Shown: positions 34,642 to 43,831, counted from the first letter of the stretch. The stretch: DNA of 64,000 nt from an uncultured Clostridia bacterium (GCA_934754375.1 CAKVHT010000001.1:372001-436000), one strand, 5' to 3'. The notes: generated by a model not told the origin, from the letters alone. Numbers and translations are program-made.

Positions 34642-36717
34642 ATGAAATTAGTATTAATAGAAGGTCCTGGTAAACGCGAAAGTATCAAAAAATATTTGGG
34701 TGATGAATATGTTGTATTTCCAACCAAAGGTCATGTTCGTGATTTGCCTGCAAAAAGTTTTGCAATTGACCTTGAACATAACTACGAACCTACGTATGAA
34801 ATCATTCCAGAGAAAAAAGCTTTGGTGGCGGAACTTAAACGTTTGGCAAGCAAAGCCGATGCTGTTTACCTTGCAACCGACCCGGATAGAGAGGGAGAAG
34901 CAATTGCATGGCATTTGGCAACTATTTTAGGTTTGGATAAAGATGCTATGGTGCGCACAGCATTCAATGAAATCAGTAAAAAAGTGGTGAACGAAAGCAT
35001 TGCAGACCCAAAACCACTTAATTATGATTTGATAAATGCACAACAAGGTCGCCGTGTGCTTGATCGCATCATGGGTTATCAATTAAGCCCATTGTTGAGC
35101 CGAAAAATTAGAGGCAAATTATCAGCAGGTCGTGTGCAATCAGTTACATTGAAATTGATTGTTGACCGTGAAAAGGCAATTCAAAACTTTGTGCCAGTTG
35201 AATACTGGAATATTTTTGCTAATCTAAAAAAGGGCGAACAACCTTTTAGAGCAGAACTTATTCAATATAAAGATAAAAAGATTGAAGTTCCAAACAAAGA
35301 AACGGCAGATAAAATTTTGTCAGAGACTGAAAATGCAGAGTTTACAGTGAAATCAGTTGACCGTAAAGTTACATATAGCAAACCATTGCCACCTTACACA
35401 ACAAGCACATTGCAACAAGACGCAATCAAAAAATTAAAAATGACATCTGGCAGTTACACAAAATGTGCTCAATCCTTGTATGAAGGTGTTATGATTGCAG
35501 GCGAGGGCAAAACAGCGCTTGTAACATATATCCGTACCGACTCCACACGTGTTAGTGTCGATGCTCAATTTGCTGCAAAAGATTATATTTTAAACCATTA
35601 TGGTGAAAAGTATCATCCAGGCAAATTTAATGAATTTGTTGCAAAAAACAATGTTCAAGATGCACACGAAGCAATTCGACCTATTAATTTGAAATACACT
35701 CCTGAATTTTTGAAAGGTAAGGTTGAAGATACTTATTTAAAACTTTACACTTTGGTGTTTAAGCGTTTTATTGCAAGTCAAATGAGCTTTGCTCAATATG
35801 ATAGTTTGACAGTTGATGTTTTGGCAAATGACTATAAATTCCGTTCATCTGGCAAAGCCTTAATTTTTGATGGATACACAAAAGTTTATAAAGTTCAAGA
35901 CGAAGATAAAAATGGTATCAATATTCCAGATTTAGCAGAGGGAGAGCTTGTTGATAAAGAAAGTTTGACAAGTGAACAAAAATTCACAAAACCACCTGTT
36001 AGATTTGCAGAAGATACAATTATTAAAGAAATGGAAGTGCAAGGCATCGGTCGTCCTGCAACTTATGCTTCAACAATTTCAACACTGTTTAACCGCGAAT
36101 ATATCAAAACTGAAAAGAAATACCTTGTTCCAACCGAACTTGGGTTTAAGGTTACAGAGTATTTGGAAGAATATTTTGCAAATGTCATGAACATCAAATT
36201 TACGGCAGAAATGGAAAAACAGCTAGATGATGTTGAATTGGGCAAAATCAAATGGCAGACAATTGTTGACGAATTTTATCAAGACTTCAAAAAGCACATG
36301 GAATATGCTAGCCAACAAATGGGTGTTAGCATGCCAAAAGCAGAACCTGTTGCAAGTGATATAAAATGCGATAAATGTGGCTCTGTTATGGTTTATAGAG
36401 AAGGTAAGTTTGGCAAATTCTTGGCTTGTTCGAACTTCCCACAATGCAAAAATACACGAAATATTAATGAGCCAGAAGTGAAAGTTGAAGAAACTGGCAT
36501 TTGCCCAAAGTGTGGTGGAATTGTTAGTGCAAAATATAGCAAACGAGGCAAATTGTTCTTTGGTTGCAACAATTATCCAAAATGTGATTACATTTCATGG
36601 GATTTGCCATTAAATGAAAAATGTCCGAAGTGTGGCAGTCAACTTATAGAACGTTTTGGCAAAAACAAAACGACAATAATGTGTTCAGGTAAAGGTTGCA
36701 CTTATGTTAAAGATTAA
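34642..36717 (+). CDS. topA: DNA topoisomerase I
   Basis: Type IA topoisomerase relaxing negative supercoils. 691 residues. Toprim motifs PTKGHVRDLP and TDPDREGEAIAWHL (about 74-90); the catalytic tyrosine is in TYIRTDSTR at about 296. The C-terminal region (from about 573) carries three four-cysteine zinc ribbons: CDKCG, CPKCGG and CPKCGS with their partners. AGGAGAAG before the ATG. Overlaps trmFO by 14 nt. Confidence 0.97.
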   Translation: MKLVLIEGPGKRESIKKYLGDEYVVFPTKGHVRDLPAKSFAIDLEHNYEPTYEIIPEKKALVAELKRLASKADAVYLATDPDREGEAIAWHLATILGLDKDAMVRTAFNEISKKVVNESIADPKPLNYDLINAQQGRRVLDRIMGYQLSPLLSRKIRGKLSAGRVQSVTLKLIVDREKAIQNFVPVEYWNIFANLKKGEQPFRAELIQYKDKKIEVPNKETADKILSETENAEFTVKSVDRKVTYSKPLPPYTTSTLQQDAIKKLKMTSGSYTKCAQSLYEGVMIAGEGKTALVTYIRTDSTRVSVDAQFAAKDYILNHYGEKYHPGKFNEFVAKNNVQDAHEAIRPINLKYTPEFLKGKVEDTYLKLYTLVFKRFIASQMSFAQYDSLTVDVLANDYKFRSSGKALIFDGYTKVYKVQDEDKNGINIPDLAEGELVDKESLTSEQKFTKPPVRFAEDTIIKEMEVQGIGRPATYASTISTLFNREYIKTEKKYLVPTELGFKVTEYLEEYFANVMNIKFTAEMEKQLDDVELGKIKWQTIVDEFYQDFKKHMEYASQQMGVSMPKAEPVASDIKCDKCGSVMVYREGKFGKFLACSNFPQCKNTRNINEPEVKVEETGICPKCGGIVSAKYSKRGKLFFGCNNYPKCDYISWDLPLNEKCPKCGSQLIERFGKNKTTIMCSGKGCTYVKD

Positions 36718-38008
36718 TATTATTGGTGCAGGATTAGCAGGCAGTGAATGTGCCTTATACTTGGCAAATAAGGGCTATAAGGTTGACTTATATGATATCA
36801 AAACAACGGCAAAAACACCCGCTCATCACAGTGATGATTTTGCTGAAATTGTTTGCAGTAACTCGTTTAAAAGTGATGATGAAAATTCAGCATCAGGGCT
36901 TTTTAAACGAGAACTTTTGGCTTTAGGTAGCAAATTGGTTGAAACCGCTTATCAAGTCAAAGTTCCAGCGGGGCAGGCATTGGCTGTTGACCGTGAAATG
37001 TTTTCAAGCACAATAACAAATTTGTTAAAGACAAATAAAAATATAACAATTCATTGCCAAGATGTTGCAGATTTTAATTTAAATGCAATAACCATTGTTG
37101 CAACTGGACCATTAACAACTGAAAATATGAGCAAAGCATTGCAAAGCAAATTAGGGCAACAATTCTTTTATTTTTACGATGCGGCAGCGCCAATAATTTC
37201 AGCAGAATCTATCAACTTGGATAAGGCATTTTTTGGTGCACGATATGGTAAAGGTGATGACGATTATTTAAATTGTCCACTTACAAAAGAACAATATTTG
37301 AATTTTTATCACGAATTGATAAAAGCACAACGTGTTGAACTGCATGATTTTGAAAAAGGCAATATTTTTGAAAGTTGTATGCCAATAGAAATAATGGCTT
37401 CCCGTGGGGAAGACGCAATCAGGTTTGGACCATTGAAACCTGTTGGTTTTACAAATCCACATGATAATTCAAAACCTTATGCCATTGTTCAGTTGAGAAA
37501 AGAAAATAATTGTGCTACAATGTACAATATGGTAGGGTTTCAAACAAATTTAACCTTTCCAGAACAAAAACGAGTTTTCAGCCTCATTCCAGGGCTTGAA
37601 AACGCAACATTTTTGAGATACGGTGTTATGCATACCAATCATTTTGTTAATTTCCCAGCCTGCTTGGACAAATATTCACGTCTAAAAGCGGATAACAATA
37701 TTTTTATTGCAGGACAATTAAGTGGAGTAGAAGGGTATGTTGAAAGCATCGCAAGCGGGCTGTATTGTGCAATAAACATTGACAGAATGATAAAAAATAA
37801 GCCTCTAATTGAGTTTTCAGCAAACACAATCATTGGTGGGTTGTATAATTATCTTGTCAATGCCAACACAAATCATTTTCAGCCAATCAACGCAAATTAT
37901 GGCATTTTAAACCCCATAAATATGCGTGACAAAACTGAAAGGAATAAGTGTTATCGCATTAGGTCACTTGAAGAAATTAACAATATTGTTAAGCAAATTA
38001 ATGATTAA
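36704..38008 (+). CDS. trmFO: tRNA m5U54 methyltransferase TrmFO (folate/FAD-dependent)
   Basis: Uses methylene-tetrahydrofolate and FAD to methylate U54 in the T-loop of tRNA. 434 residues. N-terminal dinucleotide-binding motif GAGLAGSECALYLA, followed by FAEIVCSNSFKSDD and SGLFKREL, all typical of TrmFO. Overlaps the end of topA. xerC, which usually follows in Bacillota, is missing; hslV comes 47 nt later. Confidence 0.96.
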   Translation: MLKINIIGAGLAGSECALYLANKGYKVDLYDIKTTAKTPAHHSDDFAEIVCSNSFKSDDENSASGLFKRELLALGSKLVETAYQVKVPAGQALAVDREMFSSTITNLLKTNKNITIHCQDVADFNLNAITIVATGPLTTENMSKALQSKLGQQFFYFYDAAAPIISAESINLDKAFFGARYGKGDDDYLNCPLTKEQYLNFYHELIKAQRVELHDFEKGNIFESCMPIEIMASRGEDAIRFGPLKPVGFTNPHDNSKPYAIVQLRKENNCATMYNMVGFQTNLTFPEQKRVFSLIPGLENATFLRYGVMHTNHFVNFPACLDKYSRLKADNNIFIAGQLSGVEGYVESIASGLYCAINIDRMIKNKPLIEFSANTIIGGLYNYLVNANTNHFQPINANYGILNPINMRDKTERNKCYRIRSLEEINNIVKQIND

Positions 38009-38055
38009 TCCAAATAGAATCAATCTTTTTGGCAAACATTTAAAAGGAGATAAAA

Positions 38056-38589
38056 TTGGAACAATTTAGAGGTACAACCATTGTTGCGGTTAAGCGCAAT
38101 GGCAAAACAGTTGTCGCTGGTGATGGACAAGTCACCATGGGGCAACAAGTTATATTTAAGGGCACAGCGCATAAAGTGCGCAGGCTTTTTGACGGCAAAG
38201 TTGTTGTTGGGTTTGCAGGTGGCACAGCAGATGCGTTTGCCATGTGTGAAGAATTTGAAAAATTGTTGAATAAATATAGTGGAAGTTTGATGCGCAGTGC
38301 GGTTGAATTTGCAAAAAACATTCGCAGTCAAGGTCACAATAATGCAGAAGCACTTATGATTGTTGCTGATAAGCAAACGTTGCTTATTCTTTCAAGTATG
38401 GGCGATGTTATCGAGCCAGACGATGGCATTTGTGCAATTGGCAGTGGTGGCAACTATGCTTTGGCGGCAGCAAAAGCACTTTATAAGAATACAGATTTAG
38501 ATGCAAAAACTATTGCAATCAAGGCAATGGAAATCGCAACTGATATATGTGTATTTACAAACGGCAATTATGTTGTTGAAGAGGTGTAA
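38056..38589 (+). CDS. hslV: HslV (ClpQ) protease subunit
   Basis: Proteolytic core of the ATP-dependent HslUV complex, an N-terminal-nucleophile hydrolase. 177 residues. The start is TTG at 38056 with AAAGGAGAT upstream. The reading MEQFRGTTIVAVKR leaves a six-residue extension before the Thr-Thr expected at the mature N-terminus, as in Bacillus ClpQ. AGDGQVTMG and GFAGGTADAF are conserved. Forms an operon with hslU, one nt apart. Confidence 0.95.
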   Translation: MEQFRGTTIVAVKRNGKTVVAGDGQVTMGQQVIFKGTAHKVRRLFDGKVVVGFAGGTADAFAMCEEFEKLLNKYSGSLMRSAVEFAKNIRSQGHNNAEALMIVADKQTLLILSSMGDVIEPDDGICAIGSGGNYALAAAKALYKNTDLDAKTIAIKAMEIATDICVFTNGNYVVEEV

Positions 38590-38590
38590 G

Positions 38591-39907
38591 ATGAGCGAAA
38601 TTATGACATGTAAAGAAATTGTTTCAAACCTTGATAACTATATTATCGGTCAAGCAAAAGCAAAACGTGCGGTTGCAATTTGTTTGCGTAACCGCTATCG
38701 CAGGAGTCAACTTGATAAGGCATTAAGCGAAGAAATCACACCTAAAAATATAATTTTAAAAGGGCCAACAGGTGTTGGTAAAACTGAAATTGCACGCAGA
38801 CTTGCAAAACTTGTAAATGCACCTTTTGTTAAAGTTGAAGCCACAAAATACACAGAAGTTGGTTATGTTGGACGAGATGTTGAAAGCATGATTCGTGATT
38901 TGGTTGGTGTGGCTGTTCGCATTGTTCGTCAAGAGCAAACAAACAAAATCAAAGATAAAGCAATTGCTGTAGTTGACAAAAAGATAACTGACATTTTGTA
39001 TCCAATAAAAAAGAGCACAAAACCTGAAAATGTTGACACAGAAAATTTCCGTGCTGATTTTTATGCTAATTATAAGGCAGGCAAGTATGATAAAGATACT
39101 ATTGATATTGATGTCAAAGATGAACCTCAACAAATGAATTTAATGGACGGTATTGGGGCAGAGATTAACATTGGTCAAATTATGGGAGGCATAATTAAAG
39201 CCCCTCGCAAATTGAAAAAAATGACAGTTGAACGTGCGCGTGAACTTTTGCTTGATGAAGAATGTGACAAACTTATAGACCCAGATGCTGTAAACAAAGA
39301 AGCAATTTATCGTGCCGAACAACAAGGCATAATCTTTATTGATGAAATTGATAAAATTGCAGCAAAGAAAAACAATGGTCAAGATGTTTCACGTGAAGGT
39401 GTTCAACGTGATATTTTGCCAATTGTGGAAGGCAGTGTTGTTAATACAAAATATGGTGTAGTTCACACAGACCATATCCTATTTATTGCAGCGGGAGCAT
39501 TCCATATTGCAAGTGTTAGTGACTTAATTCCTGAACTTCAAGGTCGTTTTCCAGTTATAGTTGAACTTGATAGTTTAACAAAAGAAGATTTTAAAAAGAT
39601 TTTAACAATACCTCAAAATGCACTCATCAAACAATATCAAGAATTGTTACGTGTTGATAATGTTGACCTTGAATTTACTGACGATGCAATTGATGCTATT
39701 GCTGAACTTGCAGCGGACGAAAATGAAACAAATGAAAATATCGGGGCTCGCCGTTTGCAAACAATTATGGAACTTTTGCTTGAAGATATTTCATTCAATG
39801 CAAGTGACAATAATCCTATGGTAAAAGTTGTTGTTGATAAGCCATTTGTTTTTAATACAATGAATGCGCTCATTCACACCCACGATTTTAAAAAGTACGT
39901 TTTATAA
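38591..39907 (+). CDS. hslU: HslU (ClpY) unfoldase ATPase
   Basis: AAA+ ring that unfolds substrates for HslV. 438 residues. Walker A GPTGVGKTE begins at about 58, followed by KVEATKYTEVGYVGRDV; the I-domain covers about 115-235; Walker B FIDEIDKIA is near 250; C-terminal sensor region NIGARRLQT near 390. The start is the ATG at 38591 with GAGGTG at the hslV stop; upstream in-frame codons lie within hslV. codY, common after hslU in Bacillota, is absent. Confidence 0.96.
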   Translation: MSEIMTCKEIVSNLDNYIIGQAKAKRAVAICLRNRYRRSQLDKALSEEITPKNIILKGPTGVGKTEIARRLAKLVNAPFVKVEATKYTEVGYVGRDVESMIRDLVGVAVRIVRQEQTNKIKDKAIAVVDKKITDILYPIKKSTKPENVDTENFRADFYANYKAGKYDKDTIDIDVKDEPQQMNLMDGIGAEINIGQIMGGIIKAPRKLKKMTVERARELLLDEECDKLIDPDAVNKEAIYRAEQQGIIFIDEIDKIAAKKNNGQDVSREGVQRDILPIVEGSVVNTKYGVVHTDHILFIAAGAFHIASVSDLIPELQGRFPVIVELDSLTKEDFKKILTIPQNALIKQYQELLRVDNVDLEFTDDAIDAIAELAADENETNENIGARRLQTIMELLLEDISFNASDNNPMVKVVVDKPFVFNTMNALIHTHDFKKYVL

Positions 39908-39921
39908 ATAAAGCACAACAA

Positions 39922-40611
39922 ATGATAAGCAAAAATATGGAATTTTTAAAGAGATTTGCTTTGATGCTTAATGAAGAACAAGTCAAAAAACTTGTTTCAA
40001 CACGCATCATAGTTTTTGGCGCGGGCGGAGTGGGAAGTGCTGTTTGCAATTTTTTGGTACGCTCAGGCATTTGCAACTTGACAATTGTTGACTTTGACAC
40101 TGTTGATATAACAAATATCAATCGTCAACTTGTTGCCAATGTTGGCAATGTTGGCAAACTTAAAGTTGAAGAAATGAAAACCCAACTTTTAAGCATAAAT
40201 CCAGATGCAAACATCATAGCGATTGCTGAAAAATATGATGAAAACAGCAAAATTGACTTAAGCCAGTTTGATATAATTATCGACTGCATTGATGACATCA
40301 AAGCAAAAAAACACCTTATTATGCAAGCAAAATCAAACAATGTTTATGTCATTTGTTCGATGGGTGCGGGCAATAGATACAGCGAAATCCCACATTTTGA
40401 AATTGCAGATATTTCAAAAACAAGTTATGACCCAATTGCAAAAATACTGCGTAAATTTTGTGCTGAAAATCGTATAAACAAACTTGATGTGTGTTACACT
40501 AAACAAAAGGCGACAAAATATGATTGCAAAACAGTTGCAAGTGTGGTATATTATCCAGTAATGATGGCTGGCACAATTGTTGCAAAAGTTATCACAAAAA
40601 TTGTTGGATAA
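39922..40611 (+). CDS. tcdA: tRNA threonylcarbamoyladenosine dehydratase (TcdA/ThiF family)
   Basis: E1-like enzyme that cyclises t6A37 to ct6A in tRNA. 229 residues. Starts RFALMLNEEQVKKL, then the ATP-binding FGAGGVGSAVCNFLVRSG (about 30-48) and DFDTVDITNINRQ (about 57-69), the pattern that separates TcdA from ThiF and MoeB. No good ribosome binding site at the ATG at 39922 or at 39937; possibly coupled to hslU, 14 nt upstream. With mtaB, a second enzyme acting on t6A37. Confidence 0.88.
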   Translation: MISKNMEFLKRFALMLNEEQVKKLVSTRIIVFGAGGVGSAVCNFLVRSGICNLTIVDFDTVDITNINRQLVANVGNVGKLKVEEMKTQLLSINPDANIIAIAEKYDENSKIDLSQFDIIIDCIDDIKAKKHLIMQAKSNNVYVICSMGAGNRYSEIPHFEIADISKTSYDPIAKILRKFCAENRINKLDVCYTKQKATKYDCKTVASVVYYPVMMAGTIVAKVITKIVG

Positions 40612-40640
40612 ACATGATTTTTAACATTTAAGGAGTTTTT

Positions 40641-40967
40641 ATGGAACAAGTTAAAACCGAAAATTTTGATTCAGTTATCAATTCAGGAAGTTTGACAGTT
40701 GTTGATTTTTCTGCTACATGGTGCATGCCATGCCGTATGCTTAAACCTATTTTGGAACGCACAAGTGAAAAAATGAAACATATCAAGTTTTACAATTTGG
40801 ATATTGATGACAGTGAAGAAATTGCCAAACGTTATCGCATATTTAGCGTGCCAACAGTTGTTTGTTTTAGAAATGGCAAAAAAATTGATAGTATGGTTGG
40901 TTTATGTTCTGCTGATGATATTGAAGAATTTGTTACTCGTTGTGAAAATACAAAAATTGAAGATTAA
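40641..40967 (+). CDS. trxA: Thioredoxin
   Basis: 108 residues, single thioredoxin fold. Active site WCMPC (27-31) instead of the usual WCGPC; FSVPTVVCF supplies the cis-proline. The Met at the second dipeptide position could alter redox potential, but such variants occur in thioredoxin-like proteins. AAGGAG before the ATG. A zinc-ribbon gene follows by 18 nt. Confidence 0.92.
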   Translation: MEQVKTENFDSVINSGSLTVVDFSATWCMPCRMLKPILERTSEKMKHIKFYNLDIDDSEEIAKRYRIFSVPTVVCFRNGKKIDSMVGLCSADDIEEFVTRCENTKIED

Positions 40968-40985
40968 TTTCAATAAGAGTTGCGC

Positions 40986-41240
40986 ATGAAAAAAATTTGT
41001 CAAAGTTGTGGTATGCCCATAACAACAGATGCCGTTTTGGGGACTGAAAAAAATGGAAAGATAAATCCGTATTTTTGCAAATATTGTTATAAAAACGGTG
41101 AGTTTATAGATAAAGTTGATATGCAAACCTACATTGAAATGTGCTCGCAATTTGGCAGTCAAGCAGGCATGACAAATGAAGAGATGAAAGCATTTTGTGA
41201 AAAATTGTTTCCAACCCTTAAAAGATGGAAAAAAGATTAA
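40986..41240 (+). CDS. Zinc-ribbon domain protein
   Basis: 84 residues. Starts MKKICQSCGMPI and continues with FCKYC, giving a C-x2-C ... C-x2-C zinc ribbon at about residues 5-35, then an amphipathic helical tail with MTNEEMKAFCEKLFPTLKRW. Matches the putative zinc ribbon family PF12674. Function unknown. A TTG two codons earlier (40980) is less likely. Probably co-transcribed with trxA. Confidence 0.85.
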   Translation: MKKICQSCGMPITTDAVLGTEKNGKINPYFCKYCYKNGEFIDKVDMQTYIEMCSQFGSQAGMTNEEMKAFCEKLFPTLKRWKKD

Positions 41241-41248
41241 TCAAACTG

Positions 41249-41276
41249 GGTACTGTATTGTGCAGTATCTTTTTTG
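41249..41276 (+). terminator. Terminator of the trxA unit
   Basis: GGTACTG (41249-41255) and CAGTATC (41263-41269), one G-T pair, 7-nt loop, then Ts. Confidence 0.85.
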
Positions 41277-41278
41277 TT

Positions 41279-41455
41279 TTGATTAACGATAACCGCATTT
41301 TTGTGATTAGCACAATGATTTGACTTGGTGTCAGTGTGGTTTTGCTAACAATCATGTTGATTGCAAGCATGAATAGACATAACAAAAAAATTGAAAGTTT
41401 ATGTAGCAATCGGTGTCTTGGATTTATATTTTTGCTTGATATTATTAATAATTAA
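41279..41455 (+). pseudogene. Possible remnant of a small membrane protein gene
   Basis: The frame through 41279-41455 reads as a 58-codon peptide with a hydrophobic core (LGVSVVLLTIMLIASM) and a charged NRHNKKIE tail, but it is broken by an in-frame TGA at 41321-41323 and has no ribosome binding site. It may be a decayed gene or chance. Confidence 0.25.
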
Positions 41456-41458
41456 ATA

Positions 41459-41487
41459 TTGACAAAATACGCAATTAGTGATATATT
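41459..41487 (+). promoter_or_regulatory. Promoter of the cysteine desulfurase operon
   Basis: TTGACA at 41459-41464, 17-bp spacer, TATATT at 41482-41487. Confidence 0.85.
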
Positions 41488-41506
41488 ATCACACGGAGAA
41501 GGAAAA

Positions 41507-42697
41507 ATGGTAGATAAAATTTATTTAGACAATGCAGCAACAACACGTATCAGTGCCGAAGTTTTAAATGAAATGAATAAAGTTTACACTTCAACTTTTG
41601 GCAATTCAAGTTCTTTGCATTCATTTGGCAGAGAAGCAAGTTCTTTGATAGATGATAGTCGTGATATTATTGCAAATTCAATTAATTCAAAAAGCAATGA
41701 GATATATTTTACATCAAGTGGTAGCGAAGCAAATTCATGGGCAATTATTGGTTTGGCAAATGCCAATAGGGCAAAAGGCAATCATATAATCACAAGCAAA
41801 ATTGAGCATGAATCAATCTTGCAAGCTTGCAAATATTTGGAAAAGAATGGTTTTCAAGTGACATACCTTGACGTGGATAAAAATGGATTTATCAATTTTG
41901 CAGAATTGTTGCACGCAATCACTGATAAAACAATTTTAATTTCCATAATGTCAGCAAACAACGAAATTGGCACTATTCAAAACATCAAAGCAATTGCTCA
42001 CACTGCACATGAAAAAGGTGTTATATTCCACACTGATGCAGTTCAATTATATGGTCACATGTCTTTGGACGTAAAAGATTTGGGTGTTGACGCAATGACA
42101 ATGAGTGCACACAAGATTTATGGGCCAAAAGGTGTGGGCGCATTGTATCTTTCAAACGATGTTGCAATTGACCCAATTATTTTTGGTGGCAATCAAGAAC
42201 GTTCTCGCCGTGGTGGCACATGCAACACTGCCGGCATCGTTGGATTTGCAAAAGCAGCAGAAATCGCTATGCGTGATATGGCAACCAATAACCACAAACT
42301 TCGTGCTTTAAGCGAGTATTTTGTTACAAAAATCACAGGGACAATTGAAAATATTATCATAAATGCAAACATCAAGCAAAAACTTCCTCACATCATTTCA
42401 ATCTGTTTTGTTGGTGTCGATGGTGAAAGTTTGCTTACAAAACTTGACCTTGCGGGTGTTGCAGTTTCAACAGGAAGTGCATGCACAAGTAATAGTTTGG
42501 CAGTTTCTCATGTAATTTCTGCAATCGGGCTAAAAAAAGATGATGCAAAAAGCACTATTCGTTTTAGTCTTGGTAAAAATAATTCTTATGAAGATATTGA
42601 CAATGCAGTTGCAATTATCGCAAAGGCTGTTGAAGATTTGCGTGAATATTCTTCTACTTACGGCTTAAAAATACGTAAAAGAAAGGGGGATAAATAA
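41507..42697 (+). CDS. Cysteine desulfurase (NifS/IscS type)
   Basis: PLP enzyme releasing sulfur from cysteine for Fe-S clusters or tRNA thiolation. 396 residues. YLDNAATTRI at the start; PLP lysine at about 203 in SAHKIYGPKG; catalytic cysteine at about 326 in STGSACTS; the GSACTS loop is the IscS/NifS (group I) form. GGAGAAGGA lies upstream of the ATG; an upstream TTG at 41459 is the -35 hexamer. The stop overlaps the start of an IscU-like gene (TAATG). Confidence 0.95.
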   Translation: MVDKIYLDNAATTRISAEVLNEMNKVYTSTFGNSSSLHSFGREASSLIDDSRDIIANSINSKSNEIYFTSSGSEANSWAIIGLANANRAKGNHIITSKIEHESILQACKYLEKNGFQVTYLDVDKNGFINFAELLHAITDKTILISIMSANNEIGTIQNIKAIAHTAHEKGVIFHTDAVQLYGHMSLDVKDLGVDAMTMSAHKIYGPKGVGALYLSNDVAIDPIIFGGNQERSRRGGTCNTAGIVGFAKAAEIAMRDMATNNHKLRALSEYFVTKITGTIENIIINANIKQKLPHIISICFVGVDGESLLTKLDLAGVAVSTGSACTSNSLAVSHVISAIGLKKDDAKSTIRFSLGKNNSYEDIDNAVAIIAKAVEDLREYSSTYGLKIRKRKGDK

Positions 42698-43392
42698 TGT
42701 ATAGCAAAAAAGTTTTAAATATATTTTCTAACCCTGCAAATGCAGGCAGAATAATGAAACCAGATGGGATTGCAAGCCTTTCAAATATGGAAGAAACAGC
42801 GAATGTTGAATTTTCATTGAGAATTGAAAATGATGTCATAACAGATTGCAATTTTCGTGCGCAAGCAAATCCTTACATAATTGCTATTTGTTCAACAATA
42901 ACAACCATGGTAAAAGGCAAAAATATTGATGATATTATGCTTGAACAAACAAGTGTTAAAAATGAACTAGGCGAAGATAGTGATATTGACATCAACTTCT
43001 GTATTGAATGTTTGGATATGGCTATTGAAGATTATATTGAAACACGTGAAAAAGAAGGGAAACCAAAATCAACACGTGGCAGGAAGAAGAAAGTTGTTGA
43101 ACCAATTTTAGACGAACAAACTGCACAAGCAATTACAGATGCTGTTGCATTGGTAACAGAAGCACAAGCAACAAAGCAAAATGAAGATGAACCAATTGAT
43201 GAAGAATTTGGTGTTGATTACATTGCTCCAAATGGCTCATTCGGCGGTGGTGCTAGTGATACAAATGCAAAACAAGGCAAAGTTGAAGATGATGCAAAAC
43301 AACAAGGTCAACCACACGTAACAAAGGCTTTTGAAGGTAGCATTTTCAATAATCCAATTTTTGTCAATTTCTTTAATGCTAAACACGAATAA
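42697..43392 (+). CDS. Degenerate IscU/NifU-like scaffold protein with C-terminal extension
   Basis: 231 residues. Residues 1-120 align by pattern with IscU: SNPANAGRI near the start, IENDVITDCNFRAQ, MVKGKNIDDI and CLDMAIEDY. Of the three cluster-ligand cysteines, the first region has none (Glu33 nearby), the second is Asn58, and only the third remains as Cys102; the preceding His is Phe101. The last ~110 residues are a Lys/Arg patch followed by an acidic Gln/Asp-rich tail with no known domain. Coupled to the cysteine desulfurase, so probably its partner, but classical cluster assembly looks doubtful. Confidence 0.8.
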   Translation: MYSKKVLNIFSNPANAGRIMKPDGIASLSNMEETANVEFSLRIENDVITDCNFRAQANPYIIAICSTITTMVKGKNIDDIMLEQTSVKNELGEDSDIDINFCIECLDMAIEDYIETREKEGKPKSTRGRKKKVVEPILDEQTAQAITDAVALVTEAQATKQNEDEPIDEEFGVDYIAPNGSFGGGASDTNAKQGKVEDDAKQQGQPHVTKAFEGSIFNNPIFVNFFNAKHE

Positions 43393-43514
43393 ATTCAAGT
43401 GTTAATTTTAGGCTTTGAGATGTATGTTTGTGTTTGCAAAATGTTAAAAGTAATTTTAGAAATTGAAATAAAACAAATTTTTTAAAAGTCTAAGTTAAAA
43501 ATTATCAAATTAAG

Positions 43515-43540
43515 AGGGCGATTTCATATCGTCCTTTTTT
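43515..43540 (+). terminator. Terminator of the desulfurase operon
   Basis: AGGGCGAT (43515-43522), loop TTCAT, ATCGTCCT (43528-43535) with one G-T pair, then Ts. Confidence 0.9.
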
Positions 43541-43593
43541 ACAAAATATTACATAATTTTTAACCTATTACAAACAATAAGGTAGGAGGATTT

Positions 43594-43776
43594 ATGAAAG
43601 ACTTATTAATTGGAATGGGACTTGGCTTTGTGGTTGGAGCAATCGTATGCAAATGCAACAAACCTGTGGCAGATACAGTGCAAAAAGGTGTTGAAAAAGG
43701 CAAGGAAATCATTACAGATGTGGCTGATGAAATTAAAGCTCAAACAAAAAAAGCAAAAAGTCAACAAAACAATTAA
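43594..43776 (+). CDS. YtxH-like small membrane protein
   Basis: 60 residues: a glycine-rich membrane segment at about 3-20 (LLIGMGLGFVVGAIV), then a Lys/Glu-rich amphipathic helix and a Gln/Asn end. The layout matches small YtxH-type proteins of unknown function. GGAGG lies upstream of the ATG. Monocistronic, between two terminators. Confidence 0.75.
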   Translation: MKDLLIGMGLGFVVGAIVCKCNKPVADTVQKGVEKGKEIITDVADEIKAQTKKAKSQQNN

Positions 43777-43786
43777 CTTTAATCAT

Positions 43787-43829
43787 GGGCTAAAAAAATA
43801 AGCATTGTGCTTGTTTGTTAGCCCTTTTT
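43787..43829 (+). terminator. Terminator after the YtxH-like gene
   Basis: GGGCTAA (43787-43793) pairs with TTAGCCC (43818-43824), with an inner AGCA-TTG-TGCT hairpin, followed by Ts. Confidence 0.85.
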
Positions 43830-43831
43830 GA

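Noticed and set aside
41218..41409. 63-residue minus-strand frame with a hydrophobic start
   Set aside because: TTG start without a ribosome binding site; it runs across the trxA-unit terminator and into the end of the zinc-ribbon gene.
41459..41506. Start of the cysteine desulfurase at the TTG at 41459
   Set aside because: That TTG is the first triplet of the TTGACA -35 hexamer; the ATG at 41507 has a strong binding site and the conserved N-terminus.
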